64,000 nt of DNA, taken from NCBI RefSeq assembly GCF_025770765.1, contig NZ_JANZKY010000013.1, positions 62,001-126,000 of the forward strand. The letters run 5' to 3'. Shown in pieces: positions 56,821 to 64,000 of the stretch (its first letter is position 1; each line of letters opens with the position of its first letter). Both the position numbers and the translations under genes were made by a program. The notes beneath the pieces are model-generated. The model had not been told where the DNA came from, did not search any database, and saw only the letters and a program-made list of their open reading frames with translations. The stretch is from Propionivibrio soli. GTDB lineage: Bacteria > Pseudomonadota > Gammaproteobacteria > Burkholderiales > Rhodocyclaceae.

Positions 56821-57780
56821 TCAGTCAGCGTCGAACTCGGCGAAGTCGGCATCCGGACTCGACGCCGACGCAGCGAAGCAGATCAAGCCTTTTCCGCGAA
56901 GGATGCATTCGCCGCGACGCAGAAAAAGTTCCGGTTTGCCCGTGAGCGTGACATACGTACCGTTTGTACTGCAGTCGACAAGCACCACGCGATCGCCGCG
57001 CCACTCGATTCGCGCATGGTGACGGGAAGCCCGTCGGTCGCGGACCAAGATAGTATTGCCTTTGGCGTCACGACCCAGATTCAGCAATTGGTTCTGCTCG
57101 TCAACGACAATGACAGCGTCCTCATAGCGAAGCGTAAGGTGCGCCGCTTTTGCCTCAGTTCCGGCAACCGCGCCTCCCGCAAGTTTGGCTGCGGTTCCGG
57201 CTTCATGGATCGCAATTTCGAACGCGACTGTCGGCGGGTTCTGTCCTTCGCCAACACGAACCTCTCGCGCAGACCTTCGGGCGGAAGCCGGCAACAAGCC
57301 GTGCGTCACGATACTCGTCAGTACCTGACCCGGCTTCGCCAGACCGGCTAGGCGGGCGGCCTCGTCAACGGTCTCGCCCCCCAAGTCATCATCGTCTCCA
57401 TGTGCCGCTCCGTTAGCGAAGCCAACTCGGATGGCCAGCTTGATTCCAGAAACAGATGGGAGATCCATCACTCGTTCTTGCATTTCGATGGCCGCTTGGC
57501 AGGCGTCTTCGGCGCTTTCGAAAACCGCCATCATTTCGTCTGCTCCCGTCTTGACGACGCGGCCGCCGGCGGCCTCGACGGCGCGCTCAACGCGTTTCAG
57601 GCATCGGTCTACCGCGCGCAGGGCTTCGGCCCCCCCCAATTTCTCATGCAAGCGTGCACTGCCGGATACGCCGGCAAACAATACGGATAGGATTCGTTCG
57701 CTGTCTTCCATTGGCAACCCCGCAGCGGAAACGATGGTGTCAGTTCCGGTGAAAACCGCTTCCACAGCCTCTACGCTCAT
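56821..57780 (-). CDS. Degenerate class III cyclase domain fused to an FHA domain
   Basis: The 319-residue protein has an N-terminal cyclase homology domain (about 25-190) and a C-terminal FHA domain (about 215-310, with N-T-I-L-V-R-D-R-R-A-S-R-H-H-A-R-I and S-T-N-G-T-Y). In the cyclase part the first metal Asp is replaced (F-A-G-V-S-G-S instead of F-A-D-x) and the transition-state Asn is replaced by Asp in E-T-V-D-E-A-A-R. The second Asp remains (A-D-E-M-M-A-V-F). Nucleotide cyclisation is therefore unlikely, and the FHA domain should bind phosphothreonine partners. Confidence 0.85.
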   Translation of the reverse strand: MSVEAVEAVFTGTDTIVSAAGLPMEDSERILSVLFAGVSGSARLHEKLGGAEALRAVDRCLKRVERAVEAAGGRVVKTGADEMMAVFESAEDACQAAIEMQERVMDLPSVSGIKLAIRVGFANGAAHGDDDDLGGETVDEAARLAGLAKPGQVLTSIVTHGLLPASARRSAREVRVGEGQNPPTVAFEIAIHEAGTAAKLAGGAVAGTEAKAAHLTLRYEDAVIVVDEQNQLLNLGRDAKGNTILVRDRRASRHHARIEWRGDRVVLVDCSTNGTYVTLTGKPELFLRRGECILRGKGLICFAASASSPDADFAEFDAD

Positions 57781-57849
57781 CTCTCGGCCCCCTTGTTAAT
57801 GCTCAAGACATTTTTGTTTTATAAAAATGCAGACAAATAAAAATATTCG

Positions 57850-58743
57850 TTATGTCGGCTCGTGAACAATATGCACTGTTGTTTCCTTGGTCAAGAACGG
57901 GTTGAAGTCAAGGGTTGGGCTATCGAAGGCCGTATCACCGCCATCCATCTCAGACAGAGGTGCTCCGGCCCGGAGGCTGTGAAAATCGAAAAAGCTGCCG
58001 TCGGCGAGATGCGAGGGCACTATATTCTGCAATGCGGAAAAAACAGACTCCGTGCGTCCAGGAAAACGGCGGTCCCAATCGGCCATCATTTCCCGGATCT
58101 TCTGCCGCTGTAGATTGCTCTGGGAACCGCAGAGATTGCATGGAATGATCGGGTAATCCATCGCCCGCGCCAGACGGCCGATATCCGCTTCGCTGCAATA
58201 CGCGAGCGGGCGGATGACAACATGGGCGCCATCGTCGGTGACGAGCTTGGGCGGCATCGCTTTCAGTTTTCCGCCGAACAGCAGATTTAGGAATAACGTA
58301 TGGACGATGTCGTCGCGATGATGTCCGAGCGCGATCTTGTTCGCGCCGAGTTCCTTGGCCGTCCGATAGATAACGCCTCGCCGCAACCGTGAGCAAAGCG
58401 AGCATGTCGTTTTCCCTTCCGGGATCTTTTCCTTGACCACGGAGTAGGTGTTCTGCTCCACGATGCGGTATTCGACCCCCAGACCGGATAGATACTTGGG
58501 CAGCACATCGGCCGGGAAGCCGGGTTGTTTCTGATCCAGATTCATGGCGATCAGTCGAAAATCGACAGGTGCCCGCTGCTGGAGAGTCATAAGGGTCGAC
58601 AACAGAACATGAGAATCCTTGCCGCCCGAAATGCAGACCAGCACGGTGTCGCCGTGTTCGATCAAGTTGTAGTCGGCGATCGCCTTGCCGACATCGCTTT
58701 CTATCCGCCGCTTAAGGCGTTGAACGTTTTTCGAGTTTTCCAC
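57850..58743 (-). CDS. ttcA: tRNA 2-thiocytidine(32) synthetase TtcA
   Basis: The 297-residue protein has the PP-loop S-G-G-K-D-S at residues 39-44, a C-S-L-C-S motif near residue 117 and a later C-N-L-C-G near 204, whose Cys hold a [4Fe-4S] cluster. It thiolates cytidine 32 in tRNA. It stands alone on the minus strand. Confidence 0.95.
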   Translation of the reverse strand: MENSKNVQRLKRRIESDVGKAIADYNLIEHGDTVLVCISGGKDSHVLLSTLMTLQQRAPVDFRLIAMNLDQKQPGFPADVLPKYLSGLGVEYRIVEQNTYSVVKEKIPEGKTTCSLCSRLRRGVIYRTAKELGANKIALGHHRDDIVHTLFLNLLFGGKLKAMPPKLVTDDGAHVVIRPLAYCSEADIGRLARAMDYPIIPCNLCGSQSNLQRQKIREMMADWDRRFPGRTESVFSALQNIVPSHLADGSFFDFHSLRAGAPLSEMDGGDTAFDSPTLDFNPFLTKETTVHIVHEPT

Positions 58744-58896
58744 CAGATTGTTACCGACTCATGGGATGCTAAAAGTGTAGTCAATGGCGAGTGCCGATGC
58801 CTTGGCATGCCGGGAATATTTGACAGTGCTCGTACCAGCCGGTGCCCTATGTGCAGTTGGTTAGCTTCCACAAACCGTTTTAGCACGGACTGCCGG

Positions 58897-59634
58897 CTAA
58901 AGATGTGCAGTACGTCCTCCGTCGACGTTTATTACTTGTCCGGTGACGTACGGAGCATCATCGAGGAGGAAGCGCACGCAGCGGGCGATATCCCGCGGCT
59001 CACCGGAACGCTGAAGCAACGTGTGAGCCACGATCTGCGATCGGGCTTCGTTACCGAACGTGTCGTCCTCGGGCCAGAGGATTGGACCTGGCGCCACAGC
59101 GTTCACCCTTACCTCGGGTGCAAGTTCAACAGCGAGCGCTCGCGTCAGCCCCAATAAGCCCGCTTTGGCTGCGCAATACAATGGATAGCCAGCCAGCGGC
59201 CGTTCGGCGTGAATATCGGTAATGTTAACTACCGCCCCCTGCATTCTCCGGAGATGAGGCGCCGCCGCCTGTACGAGGAATAGAGGGGCTTTCAAGTTGC
59301 TGCCGATGAGATCATCCCAAGCCTTGATATCAATCGAACCGAGGGGGGTGGGGAAGAAACTGGACGCATTGTTCACTAGCGCATCGAGTTGCCCGAATCG
59401 GCCAATGACCGCTTCTATCAACCCGGGCAGTGCTTCGATATCGAGGAGGTCAGCGTATTCACAAAACGCAGTTTCCGGCCGTACCGCGTTCAGTTCAGCC
59501 GCCAAGGCCCCAGCGGCTGCACCCGCGTTACGGTAATGCAGAACGAGGTTCGCACCAGCGGTATGCAATTCGCGAGCAATCGAACTTCCGACCCGCTTGG
59601 CTGCGCCTGTTATCAAAATCGTCTTGCCGATCAA
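58897..59634 (-). CDS. Short-chain dehydrogenase, pteridine reductase-like
   Basis: The protein is about 245 residues if started at the TTG at 59634, which has GGAG seven bases upstream. A GTG at 59691 would add 19 residues without a ribosome site. T-G-A-A-K-R-V-G-S-S-I-A is the cofactor loop of the pteridine-reductase group (an Arg next to the loop binds NADPH), with N-N-A-S and a Y-C-A-A-K catalytic motif. It likely reduces dihydrobiopterin- or dihydrofolate-type pterins. Confidence 0.8.
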   Translation of the reverse strand: MIGKTILITGAAKRVGSSIARELHTAGANLVLHYRNAGAAAGALAAELNAVRPETAFCEYADLLDIEALPGLIEAVIGRFGQLDALVNNASSFFPTPLGSIDIKAWDDLIGSNLKAPLFLVQAAAPHLRRMQGAVVNITDIHAERPLAGYPLYCAAKAGLLGLTRALAVELAPEVRVNAVAPGPILWPEDDTFGNEARSQIVAHTLLQRSGEPRDIARCVRFLLDDAPYVTGQVINVDGGRTAHL

Positions 59635-59920
59635 CGGAAGACTCCGAAATCCCGAGTAGCTTACACGGAGGCCGATTCTAGCGGATTTCACTGGTCGCTA
59701 ATGCGAAAAAAATCCTTCCAATAGCCGCTATCTGCGATCCTCGTCTGCCGACGATTGGTCCGCTGTTCTTGCCGAGAAACGGTAAACTCTGCAGTGGGAG
59801 TCCGCCGCCGGAATGCGGCGGGGTACAGCGGTAACCGGAGTCGAACTCCCGTATTTCCTCCAGGCCACAAACTGAGTAATGCCGGAGGCAGGAAGATCTG
59901 GCGCGCCTTGTTTCGAATCA

Positions 59921-60805
59921 ATGAGAAAAATAATGGACGACGAAATATCGTTGCAAATGGAAGAACCGCTGGAAGCGGAGGACCTGATGGCGATGGCCGA
60001 TCGTATTGACAGCCTTGCTCCCGATACTGCCGAATGGGTCCGTCGTTTGTTTGATGAGTGCCTGAGAGCGCGCATGAACGAAGCGCTGCTCATGGCCGCC
60101 CAAAGTGAGGGGGGAGGGAGCGACGCGCGCGCGCCCGGGGAAACGACAGGGGAGTTTGACCCTCAACTTGCGCAGGTCGCCCTCGATGCAGCGGAGTGGC
60201 TGAAAACACTCTGGGACGTAGGGTACATGGGGGCTGGGAGTTTTCCGGCGTCACCGCGTTCGGCGTTTCCCTTGGTCGAACTCGAAGACGTACTCAAGTC
60301 GGCGCTCTTTGCTCGAATCCGCCAAGGCAAACGGCCCTTGCCTTTCCCGCCACCGACTCGCGACGGATTACCGTGGCACGATCTCGTCGAAGGCGAGATG
60401 ATGGTGCATGAGGTTGTGGCCGAGATCGTGCGCGATGAACGTGGCGCACCCATCGCTGCCATTATCGCCGGCTGCGCCGACTGGCAGGTTGTGCAGGAAA
60501 TCGTCCTGAACACCGATTGTCTGGTCCAGCATCGTGGGAAGGGGCCGTTGTTTCGGCTCCGTTTTGTAGGCGATGAGGCAACTCTCGAGCGTGAACCGCC
60601 CCGTTGCGCAAGAACGATTCGCTTTCAGGAGCGCGGCGGCTTTCGCAGCTACATTCTGGAATGGGTGTGCGACGGGGGCGATGAGATCACCGCAGTACCC
60701 TTGCGGGCGGCGACCTGGGAGCGGGCTGAAGCGGAAGCCGCCAACTGGATCGCGATCAATCACCCGGAGTTGTACGGCCAAGTGCGCTTCATTCACGCCG
60801 AGTAG
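59921..60805 (+). CDS. Uncharacterised soluble protein
   Basis: The protein is about 294 residues. Starts at 59921 or 59933 are both possible and neither has a strong ribosome site. It contains an acidic helical head (residues 5-55), a central region rich in Pro, and a C-terminal half with mixed beta strands. I recognise no family. There is no signal peptide and no membrane segment. It is convergent with murB. Confidence 0.55.
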   Translation: MRKIMDDEISLQMEEPLEAEDLMAMADRIDSLAPDTAEWVRRLFDECLRARMNEALLMAAQSEGGGSDARAPGETTGEFDPQLAQVALDAAEWLKTLWDVGYMGAGSFPASPRSAFPLVELEDVLKSALFARIRQGKRPLPFPPPTRDGLPWHDLVEGEMMVHEVVAEIVRDERGAPIAAIIAGCADWQVVQEIVLNTDCLVQHRGKGPLFRLRFVGDEATLEREPPRCARTIRFQERGGFRSYILEWVCDGGDEITAVPLRAATWERAEAEAANWIAINHPELYGQVRFIHAE

Positions 60806-60826
60806 CGGCTAGGCCGCTGCTCAGGA

Positions 60827-61864
60827 TTACAGGAAAACAGGTTCAGGGACGAGTTGTACGCCGAACCGCGTGGACACCTCGGTGCGCACCGCTTCCATCG
60901 CTCGCCTTACGTCGGTACCCGTCGCGCCTCCCTGATTGACGAGCACGAGCGCTTGCTTCTCGTACATGCCTACCGGCCCCAGGCTGCGACCCTTCCAGCC
61001 AGCCTGTTCAATCAGCCAGCCAGCCGCTAGCTTTACTCGTCCGTCGGCTTGCGGATAGTGCGGCATCCGAGGGTGCAAGGCGAACAAGTTTCGAGCACTC
61101 TCGGCGTCGACGATCGGGTTCTGGAAGAAGCTGCCGGCGTTTGGCAGCAATTCTGGATCCGGGAGTTTACGTTGGCGGATAGCGATTACCGCTTCAGCCA
61201 CCTGTTGCGGTGAAGGCGCTTTTGTCTTGTGCGCATCCAGTTCCGCGGCCACGTCGCCATAGCGCGTGATCGGGAGCCAGTTCTTGGGAAGCCGGAATGT
61301 CACGTCCGTGATCACATAGCGTCCTTCCAGATGTTGCCCATCCCGCTTGAAAATGCTGTCTCGGTAAGCGAACCGGCAGTCGTTGCGTTCGAAGCGGACC
61401 GCCGCCCCGGTTGCCATATCGAAGGCCGTCAGCGAGTGAAAGCGGTCGGCAAGCTCCAACCCGTAGGCACCAATGTTTTGTACCGGGGATGCGCCCACGG
61501 TTCCGGGAATCAGTACAAGATTTTCGAGTCCGCCCCAACCATTTTCCAGCGTCCACAGCACGAACGGGTGCCAACTCTCACCACCGGCCGCGTTCACGTA
61601 CCAAGCGTCTGCATCTTCGGCTACGAGGCGCCGTCCGCGATTCGCCACGTGAAGGACGAGGCCGTCGAAATCGCCGTCCAGCACCAGATTGCTGCCGCCG
61701 CCAAGGACGAACCGCCGCGTTCTCGCCAGCATGGGGTGCTCCCGTAGCAGGGCAAGTTGGGCTGCATCGGTGATGTCAGCGTACAGTGCCGCGCGTCCGG
61801 GCAGGGCGAGCGTATTGCGCGACGACAGGTCAGCGTGGCGTTCGACCCAGGCGGGCAGATTCAT
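60827..61864 (-). CDS. murB: UDP-N-acetylenolpyruvoylglucosamine reductase
   Basis: The protein is 345 residues from the ATG at 61864. The FAD-binding domain has [10 protein letters not shown] near residue 55 and [15 protein letters not shown] near 120. N-A-G-S-F-F-Q-N-P near 240 and the Glu close to the C-terminus complete the type I MurB active site. It makes UDP-MurNAc for cell wall synthesis. It starts 14 bases after the metH stop. Confidence 0.96.
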   Translation of the reverse strand: MNLPAWVERHADLSSRNTLALPGRAALYADITDAAQLALLREHPMLARTRRFVLGGGSNLVLDGDFDGLVLHVANRGRRLVAEDADAWYVNAAGGESWHPFVLWTLENGWGGLENLVLIPGTVGASPVQNIGAYGLELADRFHSLTAFDMATGAAVRFERNDCRFAYRDSIFKRDGQHLEGRYVITDVTFRLPKNWLPITRYGDVAAELDAHKTKAPSPQQVAEAVIAIRQRKLPDPELLPNAGSFFQNPIVDAESARNLFALHPRMPHYPQADGRVKLAAGWLIEQAGWKGRSLGPVGMYEKQALVLVNQGGATGTDVRRAMEAVRTEVSTRFGVQLVPEPVFL

Positions 61865-61878
61865 GGATCGTCGTCCAG

Positions 61879-64000
61879 TTACAACAGTGGTGCCAGCCAA
61901 CGCTTGGCCGACTTGACGTCAATGCCGTTGCGTTCGGCCCAGTCGTCCAACTGGTCGCCACCGATCTTGCTGATCGCGAAGTAGCGAGCCTGCGGATGCG
62001 CGAAATAGAACCCGGCAACGGCGGCCGCCGGGCTCATGGCGAACGATTCAGTCAGCGACATGTCTGCTTTGCCAGGAGCGTCGAGCAGGGCGAACAATCC
62101 ACCTTTGGTTGTGTGATCAGGACAGGCCGGGTAACCGGGAGCCGGTCGGATGCCACGATACTCTTCTCGGATCAGCGCCCCTCCGTCGAGTACTTCTTCC
62201 GGCGCGTACCCCCAATAGTCTCGCCGTACCTGTTCGTGCAGCCATTCGGCGCACGCTTCCGCGAGCCGGTCGGCAAGCGCTTTCAGCATGATGGCGCTGT
62301 AGTCGTCGTGGCGTGCCGCGAACTCCGCGAGCTTCTCTTCGATACCAATGCCTGCCGTTACGGCGAAGGCGCCAATCCAGTCCGCCGTTCCTTCGCCGGC
62401 AATGAAATCCGACAGGCTGTAGTGCGGCTTGCCTTGCGGCCGCTCATGCTGCTGCCGCAGCGTGTGCCACGCCATCCGTTTCTCGCGCCGCGTTTCGTCG
62501 CCGTAAATCTCGATGTCGTCGCCGACGGCGTTTGCCGGATAGAGCCCGAAGACGGCATTCGCGGTGAGCCAGGGTTTGCCCTGCTGGCTCTGCACAATGG
62601 TGTCCAACATTTTCTGCGCGTCCGCGTACACTGCCCGCGCCGCTTCACCGACGACCGTATCGTCTAGGATTTTGGGGAAACTGCCGGCGAGATCCCAGGT
62701 CTGGAAGAACGGTGACCAGTCGATGTATGGCCTGAGGGCGGCGAGATCGATGCCGCGCCGTACGTGCAGACCCGGCTTGCGCGGAGCCGTCGGCCGGTAC
62801 GCAGGATCGCTGTTCCAGGCGAAGCGGTTACTGCGTGCAGTTGAGAGCGAGACGAGCGGGACACCCTTCTTCTGCGCGTGCTGTTCGCGTACCCGCGCAT
62901 AGTCGGCGTCAATGTCCTGCTTGAACTGCGTGGCTTGTTCCGTCGACAGCAGCTTGGTGACGACGCCCACCGCGCGCGAAGCATCGGGGACGTAAACAAC
63001 CGGACCGGTGTAGTTCGGCGCGATCTTGATCGCCGTATGTGCGCGGCTCGTTGTGGCGCCGCCGATGAGCAGCGGGATCGCTTCACCTTCCGCAAAGCCG
63101 AGCCGTTGCATCTCGGCCGCGACGTGACTCATCTCTTCGAGCGACGGCGTGATCAGCCCGGAGAGGCCGATCGCCTGCGCACCATGCTCGCGCGCCGCGT
63201 GCAGGATCTTATCGCAGGGAACCATGACGCCGAGGTCGACGACATCGTAGCCGTTGCATCCGAGTACGACGCCAACGATGTTTTTGCCGATGTCATGAAC
63301 ATCGCCTTTCACGGTGGCGACCACGATCTTGCCCTTGCTGGTCGCGCCGGTACGCAGCTTCTCGGCTTCGATATAGGGGATGAGGTGCGCCACGGCGAGC
63401 TTCATCACCCGCGCCGATTTGACGACTTGCGGCAGGAACATCTTGCCCGCACCGAACAGGTCGCCAACGGCGTTCATGCCGGCCATCAGCGGCCCCTCGA
63501 TCACCGATAGCGGCGGTTTGCCGTCGGCTTCGAGCGCGGCGCGGCATTCTTCGGTGTCGGCGACGACGAACTCGGTGATGCCTTTGACGAGCGCATGTTC
63601 GAGCCGCTTCTCCACCGTCAGCTCGCGCCAGGAGAGGTCCGGGCCGCTTTCCTTGGCCTTGCCTTCCTTGACTGTCTGCGCGAACTCAACGAGCCGCTCG
63701 CCGGCGTCCGGCGAGGTGTTCAGCACGACGGCCTCGACGCGCTCGCGCAAAGCGGGCTCGAGATCGTCATAAACCCCGAGCATGCCGGCGTTGACGATGC
63801 CCATCGAGAGGCCGGCCTCGACCGCGTGATAAAGGAAAACCGTGTGGATCGCTTCGCGAACCGGGTCGTTGCCGCGGAAGGAGAAAGAAACGTTGGAGAC
63901 GCCGCCCGACGTGTGGGCATGCGGCAGATGTTCCCTTATCCAGCGGCAGGCTTCGATGAAGTCGACGGCGTAGTTGTTGTGTTCCTCGATGCCGGTGGCG
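61879..64000 (-). CDS. metH: Cobalamin-dependent methionine synthase, C-terminal part
   Basis: The frame is open through the right edge, so only about 707 residues are seen. From the edge inward they are the end of the pterin domain (S-N-V-S-F-S-F-R-G), the cap, the B12 domain with G-D-V-H-D-I-G-K, whose His (codon at 63295-63297) ligates cobalt, and the SAM-binding activation domain. It methylates homocysteine using methyltetrahydrofolate. The N-terminal homocysteine domain lies outside the window. murB is downstream in the same direction. Confidence 0.96.
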   Translation of the reverse strand, partial: ATGIEEHNNYAVDFIEACRWIREHLPHAHTSGGVSNVSFSFRGNDPVREAIHTVFLYHAVEAGLSMGIVNAGMLGVYDDLEPALRERVEAVVLNTSPDAGERLVEFAQTVKEGKAKESGPDLSWRELTVEKRLEHALVKGITEFVVADTEECRAALEADGKPPLSVIEGPLMAGMNAVGDLFGAGKMFLPQVVKSARVMKLAVAHLIPYIEAEKLRTGATSKGKIVVATVKGDVHDIGKNIVGVVLGCNGYDVVDLGVMVPCDKILHAAREHGAQAIGLSGLITPSLEEMSHVAAEMQRLGFAEGEAIPLLIGGATTSRAHTAIKIAPNYTGPVVYVPDASRAVGVVTKLLSTEQATQFKQDIDADYARVREQHAQKKGVPLVSLSTARSNRFAWNSDPAYRPTAPRKPGLHVRRGIDLAALRPYIDWSPFFQTWDLAGSFPKILDDTVVGEAARAVYADAQKMLDTIVQSQQGKPWLTANAVFGLYPANAVGDDIEIYGDETRREKRMAWHTLRQQHERPQGKPHYSLSDFIAGEGTADWIGAFAVTAGIGIEEKLAEFAARHDDYSAIMLKALADRLAEACAEWLHEQVRRDYWGYAPEEVLDGGALIREEYRGIRPAPGYPACPDHTTKGGLFALLDAPGKADMSLTESFAMSPAAAVAGFYFAHPQARYFAISKIGGDQLDDWAERNGIDVKSAKRWLAPLL

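Overview
The window reads as a chromosome segment of a betaproteobacterium, most likely Rhodocyclales/Zoogloeaceae-like. This is inferred from family content and gene order, not from a database search. The supporting signs are the lptB-rpoN-hpf-ptsN-hprK block (PTS-Ntr with HPr kinase), a RibBX-type riboflavin protein, a CIRCE operator in front of rpoH, small DUF3079 and PsiF-type proteins, and uniformly GC-rich codon use. No tRNA, rRNA, CRISPR array, insertion sequence or prophage was recognised. The only recombination-related gene is a resolvase-like protein whose active site has decayed.

Region by region. 1-12.1 kb holds the end of an unidentified protein, an E1 alpha/beta 2-oxo-acid (acetoin or pyruvate type) dehydrogenase pair followed by a cytochrome c, a DUF3750 protein, a GIY-YIG nuclease, a DUF4432 sugar mutarotase-like protein, an unknown DHH-motif protein, a PAS/HD-GYP phosphodiesterase, a candidate small RNA, a HAD phosphatase, a Tat-exported dienelactone hydrolase and a stand-alone receiver protein. 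12.6-17.6 kb holds a DcuB-type C4-dicarboxylate transporter facing a hybrid histidine kinase and LuxR-type regulator. 17.9-23.8 kb holds a MaoC-type hydratase, a three-gene membrane cluster (DUF2167 protein, membrane protein, site-2 protease), a thioesterase, an RmlD-like reductase and the dead resolvase. 23.9-32.3 kb is a run of regulator/enzyme pairs: TetR with a glycosyltransferase, LysR with a quinone reductase, CIRCE-rpoH, and LysR with doxX, gst and an LigB-family dioxygenase.

32.5-43.0 kb is a sugar-use island. It contains a YhcH-family protein, FGGY pentulose kinase, fucose-isomerase-like protein and DapA/NanA-like aldolase on the plus strand. These converge on a LacI regulator, a complete TRAP transporter (dctP, dctQ, dctM order of transcription) and a ribokinase on the minus strand. 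A route from D-arabinose or a similar pentose through a pentulose to a pentulose phosphate is the simplest reading, but the role of the aldolase is open.

43.2-64 kb is housekeeping: Lrp, leuA, ribE-ribBX-ribH-nusB-thiL-pgpA-pncC, LexA-controlled recA-recX, lptB-rpoN-hpf-ptsN-hprK, a PsiF protein, a cyclase-like/FHA protein, ttcA, a pteridine-reductase-like SDR, an unknown protein, murB and the C-terminal part of metH, which runs off the right edge.
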